A stretch of 64,000 bases of DNA from Microbulbifer sp. YPW16 (GCF_021290385.1 NZ_CP089928.1:496001-560000); one strand, 5' to 3'. Positions 1 to 10,043 are shown, counted from the stretch's first letter. Notes: generated from the sequence alone by a model not told the origin. A program made the numbers and translations.

Positions 1-797
1 CACAGCAGTGCGTCCGCGTGGATACGCTTGCCGGACTGCATCTCCATGATGACGCCGTTATCGGTGGGCACCACCTTGGCGTACTCCTCCTGGTGGCGGA
101 CGGTCACGCCCATATCCCGCAGGTGGTAGCTCAGTGCGTCGGAAATCTCATCATCGAGGAATTCCAGCAGGCTGCCACGGGTATTGATCAGGTCGACCTT
201 GATCCCCAGTGCGGCGAAGATGGAGGCATACTCGCAACCAATCACACCGGCGCCGTAGATCATCATGGAATGCGGGGTGTGCTGCATTTCCAGGATGGTG
301 TCGCTGTCGTAAACCCGCGGGTGGTCAAAATTCACATCGGCGGGACGGTACGGGCGCGAGCCGGTGGCGATCACAAACTTGTCGGCCTTGAGTACCTCTA
401 CGGCGCCATCCTGCAGTTGTACCTCAACGGTATTGGCATCGCGGAAACGGGCTTCACCGAGAATCAGCTCAACCCGGTTGCGGGCATAGAAACTGGTGTG
501 CATCTCCACCTGGTAATTGATGACCTTGTGCACCGATTCCATTACCTGCGGAAATGACAGCCGGCACGGCTCGCCCAGCGCACGGAACACCGGCTGGGTG
601 TTGTAACGCATAAGCTGCTTGACCGAGTGGCGCAGGGCCTTGGACGGAATGGTGCCCTTGTGGGTGCAGTTACCACCCACCGCCGGGCGCTTCTCGATCA
701 CCGCTGCGCGCATGCCTTTCTTGGCTGCGCTCATGGCCGCCGCCTCGCCGGCGGGGCCGGATCCGATCACTACCAGGTCAAATTTCTGTTCTGCCAT
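1..797 (-). CDS. sthA: Soluble pyridine nucleotide transhydrogenase, 3' end cut by window edge
   Basis: This FAD flavoprotein moves reducing equivalents between NADPH and NAD+ in the cytoplasm. About 265 N-terminal residues are present; the rest lies beyond base 1. An FAD-binding GSGPAG motif sits at residues 12-17. The segment [13 protein letters not shown] follows, where the disulfide reductase CxxxxC is replaced by C-T-H-x-G-T; this single-cysteine form separates SthA from lipoamide dehydrogenase and glutathione reductase. A second Rossmann motif, [13 protein letters not shown], binds the nicotinamide nucleotide. The start is the ATG at 797-795. It is separated from the nqr/apbE/nqrM genes by a REP-like hairpin and looks like its own transcription unit. 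Confidence 0.93.
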   Translation of the reverse strand, partial: MAEQKFDLVVIGSGPAGEAAAMSAAKKGMRAAVIEKRPAVGGNCTHKGTIPSKALRHSVKQLMRYNTQPVFRALGEPCRLSFPQVMESVHKVINYQVEMHTSFYARNRVELILGEARFRDANTVEVQLQDGAVEVLKADKFVIATGSRPYRPADVNFDHPRVYDSDTILEMQHTPHSMMIYGAGVIGCEYASIFAALGIKVDLINTRGSLLEFLDDEISDALSYHLRDMGVTVRHQEEYAKVVPTDNGVIMEMQSGKRIHADALL

Positions 798-830
798 CTA
801 CCAGCTCTTAATAGTTTTGGTTTTGTTTAG

Positions 831-857
831 CGTAGAAGCGGCCCGCGGCCGCAAAAC
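831..857. repeat. REP-like palindromic element (copy 1)
   Basis: GTAGAAGCGGCC-CGC-GGCCGCAAAA is a 6-bp perfect palindrome (838-843 with 847-852) in a GTAG...AAAA frame. A near copy lies at 51421-51447. The pattern resembles the intergenic REP sequences of pseudomonads. It sits between sthA and nqrM and could also act as a transcript-end hairpin for nqrM. Confidence 0.5.
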
Positions 858-918
858 CGAACAGGCCGCAGGGTATCGCTGCCACGGGGCGCTCCTGCGG
901 ACTGGTTAACAGTTATTC

Positions 919-1158
919 TCAGTGCTTGCGGGTGGCGTCGTAGGCCAGGTCAGCCTGTTGCGCCAGCTGCTCCTGCCGCTCCTGCTCCTTGCGGCACTCA
1001 TCATCGTCGCCACCGCAGATATCGCAGTTCTCCTTCAGGCCCAGGGTGTTCAGGCCACCGCAGGAGCCCTTCAACGGCTTGTTCTGGACGATGGCGCCGA
1101 CCGCCATCCCCGCAATTACCAATACCATGGCAACGAAGGCAAAAATATAAACAGTCAT
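919..1158 (-). CDS. nqrM: Na+-NQR maturation protein NqrM
   Basis: This 79-residue protein (DUF539 family) is needed to assemble the membrane iron centre of Na+-NQR between NqrD and NqrE. One N-terminal membrane helix (about residues 3-24) is followed by a cysteine-rich tail with C33, C45, C48 and C55, the conserved family cysteines thought to deliver iron. After C55 comes a charged, helical C-terminus. The start ATG overlaps the apbE stop (ATGA), so the two are translationally coupled. It is the last gene of the nqrABCDEF-apbE-nqrM group, the usual arrangement in marine gammaproteobacteria. Confidence 0.93.
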   Translation of the reverse strand: MTVYIFAFVAMVLVIAGMAVGAIVQNKPLKGSCGGLNTLGLKENCDICGGDDDECRKEQERQEQLAQQADLAYDATRKH

Positions 1159-2237
1159 GATTCAGACTCCTCCAGGTAGGGAGCAAATGCGCTGCTGTAA
1201 CGCTCTTGGAAACCGTTCCCGGTTTTTACCAGCATGAAAACGGCCAAGCCCTCCCGCTCTGCCAATTGTAACCCCGCTTCCGCACCCATCACATTCAGGG
1301 CGGTGGCGAGGCCATCCGCCTCGGCACAGTTATCGGCAATCACCGTTACCGAGGCCAGTCGATGGGACAGCGGGCGACCCGTGCGCGGGTCGATACTGTG
1401 CGAGTACCTGACACCATCGCGCTCGTAGTAATTGCGGTAGTCGCCGCTTGTAGCCACTGCACGGTTGCTTACCCGCACCGGCTTGTGCACCACCTGCCCT
1501 GCGGCAGTGGGACTCTCGATGCCGATACGCCATTCCCTGCCATCCGGATTCCGGCCACTGGTTCGCAATTCACCACCAATTTCCACCAGGTAATTGGTGA
1601 TGCCCTGCCCTTCCAGTAACAGCGCAACCCGGTCGACACCATGGCCCTTGGCGATGGCCGAGAGGTCGAGCTGCACATCCCGCTTGCGCGTCAACCGGTC
1701 CGGATTGCGCTGGAGCGCCAGTGCGTCCGACCCGATCTCGGCGAGCAGCCTGTCGATCTCCGCCTGCGCGGGCACCTGCTCGGGCTCGGCTGTCGGGCCG
1801 AAGCCCCACAGGTTCACCAATGGCCCCACTGTGATATCGAACGCGCCGTCACTGCGCCGGTAGATATCCAGCGACAGCTCCACCACCTTTGCCAGCGGTG
1901 CACTGACCGGTACCGGCTGCCCAACCGGCCCGCCATTGAAGCGCATCAACTCCGAGTCGGGGATATAGGTGGACATCTCCTGGTTAACAGCTTCGAGCTC
2001 ACTGTCCACCAGTGCCTGCACCGATTCGCGATCAACGCCGTCGGGCGCATCCACCACGGTGATGTGATAGCGGGTACCCATGGTGGGTCCCGTCAGTTTC
2101 CAGCTCTGCTCCCCGGGGACACACGCCGCCAGTACCAGCGCTGCGAAAACCGTACACACAAGCAAAAACAGGGCCCGGAATGCGGGCCCTGTTTTTGTTG
2201 TTATCGGGTGCTTAACTGCTCTGGGCAAATCAATCAC
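1155..2237 (-). CDS. apbE: FAD:protein FMN transferase (ApbE), lipoprotein
   Basis: ApbE attaches FMN through a phosphoester bond to threonines of NqrB and NqrC, using FAD as donor, at the periplasmic face. Family motifs are present: GTRYHITV, DITVGPLVNLWGFG, the glycine-rich EIGGELRTSGRNPDG and SHSIDPRTGRPL. The lipobox LVLAAC marks an outer- or inner-membrane lipoprotein. The start is uncertain. The frame opens at GTG 2237, just after the nqrF stop, but only GGAG touches that codon. The first 25 or so codons run through a perfect terminator hairpin (2163-2197), and there is no ATG before the lipobox. TTG or GTG codons inside or just after the hairpin (FLLVCTVFAALVLAAC) are alternatives. Confidence 0.92.
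   Translation of the reverse strand: MIDLPRAVKHPITTKTGPAFRALFLLVCTVFAALVLAACVPGEQSWKLTGPTMGTRYHITVVDAPDGVDRESVQALVDSELEAVNQEMSTYIPDSELMRFNGGPVGQPVPVSAPLAKVVELSLDIYRRSDGAFDITVGPLVNLWGFGPTAEPEQVPAQAEIDRLLAEIGSDALALQRNPDRLTRKRDVQLDLSAIAKGHGVDRVALLLEGQGITNYLVEIGGELRTSGRNPDGREWRIGIESPTAAGQVVHKPVRVSNRAVATSGDYRNYYERDGVRYSHSIDPRTGRPLSHRLASVTVIADNCAEADGLATALNVMGAEAGLQLAEREGLAVFMLVKTGNGFQERYSSAFAPYLEESES
2163..2197 (-). terminator. Perfect hairpin terminator after nqrF, inside the apbE 5' frame
   Basis: The arms CAAAAACAGGGCCC (2163-2176) and GGGCCCTGTTTTTG (2184-2197) pair perfectly; one further G-C pair closes the loop to five bases. The stem is GC-rich and ends in five U on either strand, a classic intrinsic terminator that works in both directions. 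It lies about 45 bp after the nqrF stop and within the open frame leading into apbE, so it may attenuate apbE-nqrM expression relative to nqrA-F. Confidence 0.8.
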
Positions 2238-2242
2238 TCCGA

Positions 2243-3466
2243 TCAGCCGCCAAAGTCATCCAGCATGATGTTGTCATCCTCAACGCCGAGATCCTTCAGC
2301 ATGTTGATAACAGCAGCGTTCATCATGGGCGGCCCGCACATGTAGTACTCGCAGTCTTCCGGTGCCGGGTGATCCTTCAGGTAGTTTTCATAAACCACGT
2401 TATGGATAAACCCGGTGTAGCCACTCCAGTTGTCTTCCGGCTGCGGATCGGACAGGGCCACGTGCCACTGGAAGTTATCGAACTCGTCCTGCAGGCCGTT
2501 GTAGTCGTCCTCGTAGAACATCTCACGCAGGGAGCGTGCGCCATACCAGAAGCTGATCTTGCGCGTGGAGTTCAGGCGCTTCAGCTGGTCAAAGATATGG
2601 GAACGCATCGGGGCCATGCCGGCACCACCGCCGATAAATACCATCTCGTTATCGGTGTCCTTGGCGAAGAACTCACCGAAGGGCCCGTAAACGCGGATGG
2701 TGTCGCCCGGCTTCAGGTTGAAGACGTAAGAGGACATCTGGCCCGGCGGCACACCTTCGGTGCGCGGCGGCGGGGTGGCGATACGGATGTTGAACTTCAC
2801 CACGCCCTTCTCTTCCGGGTAGTTGGCCATGGAGTAGGCGCGTACCACCGGCTCGTCCACCTTGGACTCCAGCTTGAAGAAGCCGAAGTTCTCCCAGTCG
2901 CCACGGTACTCTTCATCGATATCGAAATCGGAGAATTTCACGTGGTGGGGCGGGGCCTCCAGCTGTACGTAACCACCGGCACGGAAGTCGACGTTCTCGC
3001 CTTCAGGCAGCTTCAGGGTCAGCTCTTTAATAAAGGTGGCCACGTTGGGGTTGGATTCCACAGTGCATTCCCACTGCTTCACACCGAACACCTCTTCCGG
3101 CACCTCGATTTCCATATCCTGCTTTACTGCAACCTGGCAGGACAGGCGCTTGCCTTCCTTCGCCTCGCGCGGGGTGAAATGGGCCGCTTCGGTAGGCAGC
3201 ATATCGCCACCACCGGCAGTGACCTTACACACACACTGTGCGCAGCTGCCACCACCACCACAGGCGGAGGCCAGGAACAGGTTGTTGGCCGCCAGTGTCT
3301 GCAGCAGCTTACCGCCGGCCGGCACGGTGAGGGTCTTCTCACCGTTTACCAGGATGTTGACGTCGCCGGTGTTTACCAGGCGGGAACGGGCAACGAGGAT
3401 TACCGCCACCAGTGCCAGCACGATGACGGTAAACATCGCAACGCCGAGAATAATTTCCAGATTCAT
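2243..3466 (-). CDS. nqrF: Na+-NQR subunit F, NADH-oxidising flavoprotein
   Basis: NqrF is the electron entry subunit: it oxidises NADH with FAD and passes electrons through a [2Fe-2S] cluster. One N-terminal membrane helix (residues 4-26) is followed by a plant-type ferredoxin domain with C69, C75, C78 and C110 as ligands. A ferredoxin-reductase domain comes next: RAYSMANYP binds [14 protein letters not shown] binds the NADH pyrophosphate, and the acidic LDDFGG ends the protein. Its 407 residues match the family length. It follows nqrE by 18 bp and is the last structural nqr gene. Confidence 0.97.
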   Translation of the reverse strand: MNLEIILGVAMFTVIVLALVAVILVARSRLVNTGDVNILVNGEKTLTVPAGGKLLQTLAANNLFLASACGGGGSCAQCVCKVTAGGGDMLPTEAAHFTPREAKEGKRLSCQVAVKQDMEIEVPEEVFGVKQWECTVESNPNVATFIKELTLKLPEGENVDFRAGGYVQLEAPPHHVKFSDFDIDEEYRGDWENFGFFKLESKVDEPVVRAYSMANYPEEKGVVKFNIRIATPPPRTEGVPPGQMSSYVFNLKPGDTIRVYGPFGEFFAKDTDNEMVFIGGGAGMAPMRSHIFDQLKRLNSTRKISFWYGARSLREMFYEDDYNGLQDEFDNFQWHVALSDPQPEDNWSGYTGFIHNVVYENYLKDHPAPEDCEYYMCGPPMMNAAVINMLKDLGVEDDNIMLDDFGG

Positions 3467-3484
3467 CGTATTGCGCTCCCCCGA

Positions 3485-4093
3485 TTAGATATCGATACCA
3501 CCGAAGGACATGAAGCCGAGTGACATCAGACCAACGGTGATAAAGGTGATACCCAGACCCTTCAGGCCATCCGGTACATCACTGTACTTGAGTTTTTCGC
3601 GGATACCCGCCAGTGCGGTGATCGCCAGTGCCCAGCCGAGGCCGGCACCGAAGCCGTAGGCCACACTCTCGCCGAAGTTGTATTCGCGCTCCACCATGAA
3701 CAGGGACGCACCCAGAATGGCGCAGTTCACGGTAATCAGCGGCAGGAATACACCCAGGGCGTTGTAGAGCGCTGGTACGTACTTATCCAGGAACATCTCG
3801 AGGATCTGCACCAGGGCGGCAATCACGCCGATATAGGACAGCAGGCCAAGGAAGCTCAGGTCAACGTCCGGGTAACCCGCCCACGCCAGAGCCCCGTCTT
3901 TCAGGAGATAGATGTAGATCAGGTTATTGACCGGAACGGTCAGGGTCAGCACCACGATAACCGCGATACCCAGGCCCACAGCCGCCTCGATCTTCTTGGA
4001 CACTGCCAGGAAGGTACACATACCCAGGAAGAAGGCCAGAGCCATGTTCTCGACGAACACGGCCCGAACTACCAGAGAAATATAATGTTCCAC
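3485..4093 (-). CDS. nqrE: Na+-NQR subunit E
   Basis: A 202-residue integral membrane subunit with six predicted helices. It is related to NqrD and to RnfA, and the pair arrange as an inverted-topology dimer around the membrane iron site. The N-terminus [26 protein letters not shown] is the family signature (quoted here as two parts: [13 protein letters not shown] and [13 protein letters not shown]). Conserved cysteines occur in the first helix (FLGMC) and in NCAILG, consistent with iron coordination shared with NqrD. It starts 3 bp after nqrD ends. Confidence 0.96.
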   Translation of the reverse strand: MEHYISLVVRAVFVENMALAFFLGMCTFLAVSKKIEAAVGLGIAVIVVLTLTVPVNNLIYIYLLKDGALAWAGYPDVDLSFLGLLSYIGVIAALVQILEMFLDKYVPALYNALGVFLPLITVNCAILGASLFMVEREYNFGESVAYGFGAGLGWALAITALAGIREKLKYSDVPDGLKGLGITFITVGLMSLGFMSFGGIDI

Positions 4094-4096
4094 TTA

Positions 4097-4753
4097 TCAG
4101 GCCTCCTGCGCTTTGGTGTTGTGCGCAATCTTGAACTCGTCCTCTTCCACCTGCGCAGGCTTCCAGGTACGGATCGCCCAGATAAACAGGCCGATCAGGA
4201 AGAAGGCGCTCGGCGGCAGCAGCAGCATGCCGTTGGGCACATACCAGCCACCGTTATTGACGGTCTGCAGGATCTCGACGCCCAGCAGCTTGCCGGCACC
4301 AAACAGTTCGCGGATGACCGCCAGGCCAATCAGGATCACGCTGTAGCCAAGGCCGTTACCCAGGCCGTCGAAGAAGCTGGCCACCGGGCCGTTCTTCATG
4401 GCGAAGGCTTCCGCACGACCCATCACGATACAGTTGGTGATGATCAGGCCGACAAATACGGACAGCTGCTTGGAGATGTCGTAAGCCAGGGCCTTGATCA
4501 CCTGGTCCACCAGGATTACAAGCGAGGCAATCACGGTCATCTGCACGATGATGCGGATACTGCTCGGGATCCGGGTACGAATCAGGGACACCAGTACGTT
4601 GGAGCAGCAGACCACCACGGTCAGGGCCACACACATTACCAGTGTCACTTTCAGGGAGCTGGTTACCGCCAGTGCGGAACAGATACCCAGGATCTGCAGC
4701 GCAATGGGGTTATTGTTAAAAATAGGTTCCAGCAGAGTGTCTTTGACTTTCAT
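4097..4753 (-). CDS. nqrD: Na+-NQR subunit D
   Basis: A 218-residue membrane subunit, homologous to NqrE and RnfE, with about six helices. The start [20 protein letters not shown] is typical. Cysteines lie in the first helix ([10 protein letters not shown]) and in the helix with [13 protein letters not shown], the motif mirrored in NqrE. It lies 2 bp from nqrC and 3 bp from nqrE, within one tight operon. Confidence 0.96.
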   Translation of the reverse strand: MKVKDTLLEPIFNNNPIALQILGICSALAVTSSLKVTLVMCVALTVVVCCSNVLVSLIRTRIPSSIRIIVQMTVIASLVILVDQVIKALAYDISKQLSVFVGLIITNCIVMGRAEAFAMKNGPVASFFDGLGNGLGYSVILIGLAVIRELFGAGKLLGVEILQTVNNGGWYVPNGMLLLPPSAFFLIGLFIWAIRTWKPAQVEEDEFKIAHNTKAQEA

Positions 4754-4755
4754 GC

Positions 4756-5538
4756 TTACGCCTCCCCTGCTTTCAGGTTTTTCAGGAAGGGACCATAGCC
4801 CTCACTGCCGAGCCAGAATTCGATCAGGTTGTCGACACCCTTACTGGTCAGGGTCGCGCCGGACAGGCCATCGACCTTGTATTCAGCGTTCGGGGTGTTG
4901 CTGTCGACGCTACCCTTGATAACGCTCAGGGCAACATCACCATCCTGGTCGTACACTTCCTTGCCTTCCCAGATCGCCTTCCAGTTGGGGTTGTCGACTT
5001 CACCGCCCAGTCCGGGAGTTTCTTTATGCTCATAGAAACCCAGGCCGGCAACGGTGTTGAGGTCACTCTGCAGGGCCAGGAAGCCATACAGCTGACCCCA
5101 CAGGCCGTAACCGCGAACCGGCAGGATGATCTTCTTCAGCTCACCGCCCTCTTCCACCAGGAATACTTCCTTGATGTTCTCGCGACGGATGATCTTGGCA
5201 ACATCCTGCTCCGGGGTCAGCTTTTCGCTGGCATCCGGGACCTTGGCCGCTGCACGACCGCTGCCACCAGCCGGTTGCTCATCGGTGAACTTGCCGGTGC
5301 GCAGGTCGACGAACTTCTTGGTGACGTTGGCAAATGCCTCTTCCACCGCCGCCTTACCGGCCTGGTCGGGATCGATCAGGCCACCGGCCAGCAGTACATT
5401 GCGCTTCAGGTCCAGCGCCGCATTGGCCTGCTGCATGGGTTTCAGCATAACGGCCGCGGTGGAGACCACGACGGAACACACGATACACAGCACCAGGGCT
5501 ACGATCAGGGTTCCCTTGACAGTTTCTTTATTAGCCAC
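4756..5538 (-). CDS. nqrC: Na+-NQR subunit C, covalent-FMN subunit
   Basis: NqrC has one N-terminal membrane helix (about residues 8-31) and a periplasmic domain carrying covalent FMN. The ApbE target motif SGAT is at residues 226-229, so T229 is the predicted FMN site. The start is taken as GTG 5538: GGAGG lies about 8 bases upstream and the protein then begins [11 protein letters not shown] as in the family. A GTG-initiated frame reaching 5583 would add 15 unrelated residues. The start overlaps the nqrB stop by 8 bases, giving translational coupling. Predicted length is 260 residues. Confidence 0.95.
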   Translation of the reverse strand: MANKETVKGTLIVALVLCIVCSVVVSTAAVMLKPMQQANAALDLKRNVLLAGGLIDPDQAGKAAVEEAFANVTKKFVDLRTGKFTDEQPAGGSGRAAAKVPDASEKLTPEQDVAKIIRRENIKEVFLVEEGGELKKIILPVRGYGLWGQLYGFLALQSDLNTVAGLGFYEHKETPGLGGEVDNPNWKAIWEGKEVYDQDGDVALSVIKGSVDSNTPNAEYKVDGLSGATLTSKGVDNLIEFWLGSEGYGPFLKNLKAGEA

Positions 5539-6742
5539 GTGCCAACCTCCGTTTGATATGGGACTGCACCACGAAGTGGTCAAACAGCGGGGCGAACAGG
5601 TTGGCGAACAGGATCGCCAGCATGATGCCTTCCGGGAAGGCGGGGTTCACGACACGGATCAGCACGGTCATGACGCCGATCAGGATGCCGTAGTACCAGC
5701 GGCTCATGTTGGTCATCGCCGCCGATACCGGGTCGGTGGTCATGAAGATCAGGCCAAACGCGAAACCACCGACTACCAGGTGCCAGTACCACGGCACATT
5801 GAAGAACGGGTTGGTGTCGGAGCCGATGAAGTTGAACAGCGTGGCGGTGGCCATCATGCCCAGCATGGTACCGGCAACGATGCGCCAGCTGGCGATCTTC
5901 ATGGTCATCAGGATGGCACCGGCAATCAGGATCACAAAGGTGGAGGTCTCACCAATGGAGCCGTGCATGTTGCCGAAGAACGCATCCCACCAGGTCAGCG
6001 GACCGGCGGCAGCGGCCACCACACCGTTCTGGACACCCTCGTTGGCCAGCACAGACAGCGCGGTAGCGCCGGAGTAACCGTCGACGGCGGTCCACACCAT
6101 GTCACCGGACATGGAGGCCGGGTAGGCAAAGTACAGGAACGCACGGCCGGTCAGCGCCGGGTTGAGGAAGTTCTTGCCGGTACCACCGAACACTTCCTTA
6201 CCGATCACCACGCCGAAGCTGATACCCATACCTACCAGCCACAGCGGCAGGTCCGGCGGGCAGCTCAGTGCGAATAGGATAGAGGTTACGAAGAAGCCTT
6301 CGTTCACCTCGTGACCGCGCACTGCGGCGAACAGTACTTCCCAGATACCGCCGACCACGAAGGTGACGAGATAAATCGGCAGGAAGAACATGGCACCGTA
6401 GACAAAGTTGTCCCAGGTGCTGGCCGGGTTGTAGCTGGTCAGCGCACCGATAATCGCGTGGCGCCAGCCATCGAACTCGGTAGTGCCCATATCGGCAATA
6501 ATCAGGTTGGACTGATAACCGATATTCCACATACCCCAGAATGCGGCCAGCATCGCGCAGGCCCACACACTGATCATGATGCGCTTCAGGTCAATACCGT
6601 CGCGCACATGCGCGGTGGTCTTGGTGCGTTCGGCGGGCTGGAACAGGCCAGTGTCGATCGCCTCGTAAAGCGCGTAGAACTTTTCGTATTTACCGCCCTT
6701 GTGGAAGTGCGGCTCAATGGAATCGAGGAATTTGCGCAGCAT
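5531..6742 (-). CDS. nqrB: Na+-NQR subunit B, ion-pumping membrane subunit
   Basis: NqrB is the main membrane subunit, carrying covalent FMN, riboflavin, the quinone site and the Na+ path. A cytoplasmic N-terminus of about 55 residues is followed by about ten helices. The SGAT flavinylation motif is in [10 protein letters not shown]227 is the predicted FMN-threonine. Its 403 residues match the family. It starts 2 bp after nqrA ends, and its stop lies inside the start of nqrC. Confidence 0.97.
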   Translation of the reverse strand: MLRKFLDSIEPHFHKGGKYEKFYALYEAIDTGLFQPAERTKTTAHVRDGIDLKRIMISVWACAMLAAFWGMWNIGYQSNLIIADMGTTEFDGWRHAIIGALTSYNPASTWDNFVYGAMFFLPIYLVTFVVGGIWEVLFAAVRGHEVNEGFFVTSILFALSCPPDLPLWLVGMGISFGVVIGKEVFGGTGKNFLNPALTGRAFLYFAYPASMSGDMVWTAVDGYSGATALSVLANEGVQNGVVAAAAGPLTWWDAFFGNMHGSIGETSTFVILIAGAILMTMKIASWRIVAGTMLGMMATATLFNFIGSDTNPFFNVPWYWHLVVGGFAFGLIFMTTDPVSAAMTNMSRWYYGILIGVMTVLIRVVNPAFPEGIMLAILFANLFAPLFDHFVVQSHIKRRLARG

Positions 6743-6744
6743 CC

Positions 6745-8085
6745 TTAACCCTCCTTCTCAATACGGGTCAGGTTGTCCCGCAAAATGGGGCCGTATTCAT
6801 ACTTGCCCGGGCAAATGAAGGTACACAGGGCCAGATCTTCTTCGTCCAGCTCCAGCGCGCCCAGCTGCTGGGCAGTGGCGGTATCCCCCACGATCAGTGC
6901 ACGCAGCAGCTGTGTGGGCAGGATGTCCAGCGGCATGATCCGCTCGTAGGCACCGATCGGCACCATGGCACGTTCCGAGCCATTGGTGCTGGTGGTGAAG
7001 TTGAACTTGCGGTTCTTGAACAGGCGCGAGAGGTAGATCGGCAGCGCGGAGAAGCGCTTGTTACCTGCGCGCAGGTAATGCAGGAACGGACGCTCATGGC
7101 CCTCTTCCAGCACGCTTACCTGGTTGGCGTAGCGGCCCAGGTAACCCAGCGGGCCACTGGCCTTGCGACCGCCGAAGACGGAACCGGAGATGATGCGGTT
7201 ATCGCCTTCCTTCAGGGAACCTGCGGTCAGCTCCTCGAGGTTCGCGCCCAGGCGGGTACGCAGCAGGCGGGCTTTTTCCACCTGCGGGCCACCCAGGGCC
7301 ACCACGCGGTCGGTGAACAGGCGTCCGGTCTCGAACAGCTTGCCCACGGCAATGACGTCCTGGTAGCCAATGGTCACAACACTGCGACCCGGCTTGACCG
7401 GCTGCAGGAAGTGGACATGGGTACCGGACAGGCCGGCCGGGTGCGGGCCGGCGAAGGCTTCACGGCTGATACCGGCACCTTCCGGCACCGGGATATCGGC
7501 GTCCGGGGCCGTGCAGACAAAAGTCTTCGGCGCCAGCTTGGCCAGGATCTCGACCCCGCGGGAGAAGGCATCGCGCTGCTCGGCAATCACCAGCGCCGGG
7601 TCACCCGCCAGCGGGTTGGTGTCCATGGCATTGATGAAGACGGCTGAGGGCTCGGCATCCAGGGCCGGGACCTTGCTGTACGGGCGCGTGCGAAGGGCGG
7701 TCCAGAGACCGGACTGCACCAGGTTCTCACGAACCTGCTCCGCGGTCAGGGTCTTGAGCTGCTCGGCGCTGTAGGAAGCGAACTGCTCCGCCTCGTCGCC
7801 GTCAATCTCGATCACCACAGACTGCAGCACGCGGCGGGCGCCGCGATTAATGGCGACTACCTTACCGGCCGCGGGTGCGGTGTAGCGCACACCCTCGGTC
7901 TTCTTGTCGGTAAACAGCAGCTGCCCCAGTTTGACGCTATCCCCCTCTGCCACCGCCATGGTCGGCTTCATCCCGTGGTAATCGGGGCCGAGCACAGCGA
8001 CGGTCTTGAGCGCAGGTCCATCATGGATGGCCTGCTCGGGCGCGCCGGATATGGGTAAATCCAATCCCCGACGGATCTTTCTCAT
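6745..8085 (-). CDS. nqrA: Na+-NQR subunit A
   Basis: NqrA is the soluble cytoplasmic subunit implicated in quinone binding. The protein of 446 residues opens with the family pattern [16 protein letters not shown]. An RnfC-like barrel-sandwich domain follows ([20 protein letters not shown]), and the C-terminus [16 protein letters not shown] is typical. It is the first gene of the operon. About 190 bp upstream lies a strong -10 element with a GC-rich discriminator, likely the operon promoter. Confidence 0.97.
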   Translation of the reverse strand: MRKIRRGLDLPISGAPEQAIHDGPALKTVAVLGPDYHGMKPTMAVAEGDSVKLGQLLFTDKKTEGVRYTAPAAGKVVAINRGARRVLQSVVIEIDGDEAEQFASYSAEQLKTLTAEQVRENLVQSGLWTALRTRPYSKVPALDAEPSAVFINAMDTNPLAGDPALVIAEQRDAFSRGVEILAKLAPKTFVCTAPDADIPVPEGAGISREAFAGPHPAGLSGTHVHFLQPVKPGRSVVTIGYQDVIAVGKLFETGRLFTDRVVALGGPQVEKARLLRTRLGANLEELTAGSLKEGDNRIISGSVFGGRKASGPLGYLGRYANQVSVLEEGHERPFLHYLRAGNKRFSALPIYLSRLFKNRKFNFTTSTNGSERAMVPIGAYERIMPLDILPTQLLRALIVGDTATAQQLGALELDEEDLALCTFICPGKYEYGPILRDNLTRIEKEG

Positions 8086-8271
8086 ACGCCTATGCCTAAG
8101 TTACTAGTTTAAGAAACTGTGCGAATACAGCTGTCAGACCGGTGACATCTGGCCCGGCCCGGGGGCTGTATCCAGGAATTCACGCTTTGCGAGGACTTAA
8201 ACCGCAGTCACCCGATGGACGGGCGGGAGGAGCTAATCTCGGCGCACGGTGGCCCCACTAAAATCGCGCGC

Positions 8272-8277
8272 ATTATA
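8272..8277 (-). promoter_or_regulatory. Candidate nqr operon promoter (-10 TATAAT, GC-rich discriminator)
   Basis: On the minus strand the sequence reads CTTTATAATGCGCGCGATT: a perfect TATAAT followed directly by GCGCGC. A GC-rich discriminator is the hallmark of growth-rate (ppGpp/DksA) controlled promoters. No convincing -35 is visible at 16-18 bp. It would give a leader of about 180 bases. The rest of 8086-8454 holds no gene that I can support. Confidence 0.5.
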
Positions 8278-8390
8278 AAGATGGGACCGTTGCTTTACCA
8301 GAGCAGAAGTGGCCGAAATGGCCGATCAGAAGGAAATTTTTGCTGGAAAAACAAGGATTTGAGGTGGGGAGCCGCGGAGGTCCGGGGCTC

Positions 8391-8420
8391 GGCCCCCGCC
8401 GGCATGAGGCCGGCGGGGCC
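8391..8420 (-). terminator. GC-rich hairpin downstream of gap
   Basis: The arms are GGCCCCCGCCGGC (8391-8403) and GCCGGCGGGGCC (8409-8420), 12 pairs with one bulged C and a five-base loop, starting 35 bp after the gap stop. No U-tract follows at once, so it may be a 3'-end stabilising or weak termination structure. Confidence 0.45.
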
Positions 8421-8454
8421 GGCGGCCACTGCTGTGACCGCAGGGACAGGTCGG

Positions 8455-9912
8455 TCAGTCGCGCTTCGGGAACAGCTTGTAGCGGACGCCGGCCATGTCC
8501 TCCAGGCAGCGGACCACCTGGCAGCTGTAGCCAAACTCGTTGTCGTACCAGCAGTACAGCACCGCATTGTCGTCCTCGACAATGGTGGCATTGGAGTCGA
8601 ACACACAGGCACGGCGGGAACCCACAAAGTCACAGGAGACCACTTCCGGGCTGTTTGTGTAGTCGATCTGCTGGCGCAGCGGTGAGTGCAAGGCCACCTC
8701 GCGGACGTACTCGTTCAGCTCTTCCTTGGTGGTTTTCTTGCCCAGGCGCAGGTTCAGGATCGCCATGGACACATTCGGGGTCGGGACCCGGATGGCATTA
8801 CCGGTCAGCTTGCCCTTCAGGTCCGGCAGCGCCTTGGCCACCGCCTTGGCGGCACCGGTCTCGGTCAGCACCATATTGAGCGCTGCGGCACGGCCACGAC
8901 GTTCACCCTTGTGGTAGTTGTCGATCAGGTTCTGGTCATTGGTATAGGCATGGACCGTTTCCACGTGGCCATGCTCGACACCAAAGCCGTCCATCATTGC
9001 TTTCAGCACCGGCACGATCGCATTGGTGGTGCAGGATGCGGCGGAGATGATCTTGTCATCGTCGGTGATATCACCGTTGTTGATACCGTAAACGATGTTC
9101 TTGATGTCGCCCTTGCCCGGGGCAGTCAGGATCACCTTGGAGGCGCCGGGGCTCTGCAGGTGCTGGCTCAGGCCTTCCTCATCACGCCATACGCCGGTGG
9201 AATCCACCACGATCGCATCGTGGATACCGTGGGCAGTGTAATCGACCTCCTGCGGGGAGTTGGCGTAGATCACCTTGATCTCATTACCGTTGCAGATCAG
9301 GGAGCTGGTCTCCTCATCAACACGGATGGTGCCCTTGAAAGCCCCGTGGACAGAGTCGCGACGCAGCAGCGAGGCGCGCTTCACCAGGTCGTTGTCCGCC
9401 TTGCCCTTGCGCAGCACGATTGCGCGCAGGCGCAGCACATCACCACTGCCGGCCTTCTCGATCAGCAGGCGCGCCACCAGGCGACCGATGCGGCCGAAGC
9501 CGTAAATAACTACATCGCGCGGCTCGGGAATCGGCTTGCCGGCACCCTCTGCGCCGGCCAGCTCTGCGCGCACAAACTCATCCACGGACATGCCGCGGTC
9601 GTCACGCATATATTTGTTGGTCAGCGTTCCCAGGTCGATATGCACCGGCCCCAGGTCCAGCTTGGTAATCGCTTCCAGCACCGGGTAGGTCTCCCACTCG
9701 GAGAGTTCGTTACCCTCGACCTGCCGCACGAAGCGGTGTGCCTTCATGATGCTCAACACGGAGCGGTTTACCAGGTTGCGGCCGTACATGTAGATGCCGG
9801 CATTACGCTCACGGTTGAGCTTGCCGATCATCGGGATCATGGATTCAGCCAGCGCTTCGCGCTCTTTCCAGTCCTTGAAAAAATCCGCGGGCTTGGGTCG
9901 CTTCTGAGTCAC
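8455..9912 (-). CDS. gap: Glyceraldehyde-3-phosphate dehydrogenase, long form
   Basis: This enzyme interconverts glyceraldehyde-3-phosphate and 1,3-bisphosphoglycerate with NAD(P). The catalytic cysteine C294 lies in SAASCTTNAIVPV, with the NAD-binding IYGFGRIGRLVARLL motif upstream. The protein is about 485 residues, against about 335 for the standard enzyme. The extra ~125 N-terminal residues are a helical, charged segment found in a GAPDH class of marine and pseudomonad gammaproteobacteria. The start is taken as GTG 9912, because GAGGTG lies about 8 bases upstream; a TTG at 9930 is in frame. A HexR-like operator and a good promoter lie upstream, suggesting control by sugar-acid catabolism. 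Confidence 0.93.
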   Translation of the reverse strand: MTQKRPKPADFFKDWKEREALAESMIPMIGKLNRERNAGIYMYGRNLVNRSVLSIMKAHRFVRQVEGNELSEWETYPVLEAITKLDLGPVHIDLGTLTNKYMRDDRGMSVDEFVRAELAGAEGAGKPIPEPRDVVIYGFGRIGRLVARLLIEKAGSGDVLRLRAIVLRKGKADNDLVKRASLLRRDSVHGAFKGTIRVDEETSSLICNGNEIKVIYANSPQEVDYTAHGIHDAIVVDSTGVWRDEEGLSQHLQSPGASKVILTAPGKGDIKNIVYGINNGDITDDDKIISAASCTTNAIVPVLKAMMDGFGVEHGHVETVHAYTNDQNLIDNYHKGERRGRAAALNMVLTETGAAKAVAKALPDLKGKLTGNAIRVPTPNVSMAILNLRLGKKTTKEELNEYVREVALHSPLRQQIDYTNSPEVVSCDFVGSRRACVFDSNATIVEDDNAVLYCWYDNEFGYSCQVVRCLEDMAGVRYKLFPKRD

Positions 9913-9990
9913 TATCAGACACCTCTGCAATCAGTTGTGTAGGCAGGCAAATCGCGGCCGGAAAAAGGCTCCCAGGCCGCGTGGCTGCGC

Positions 9991-10019
9991 ATTATCAGGA
10001 TATGCCCCGGGGCGCGCAA
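9991..10019 (-). promoter_or_regulatory. Predicted gap promoter
   Basis: On the minus strand, -35 TTGCGC (10019-10014), a 17-bp spacer and -10 GATAAT (9996-9991) precede the gap start by about 80 bp. The spacing is ideal, and the discriminator begins GCGC. Confidence 0.55.
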
Positions 10020-10043
10020 CCGGGCAAAAAAACACCAAAAAAT

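Noticed and set aside
2369-3523. Plus-strand frames opposite nqrF (and 5126-6277 opposite nqrB/C)
   Set aside because: Antisense to conserved nqr genes. Composition is histidine/glycine/arginine-heavy noise.
8686-9942. 418-codon plus-strand frame opposite gap
   Set aside because: Shadow of the GAPDH gene, with no motif of its own.
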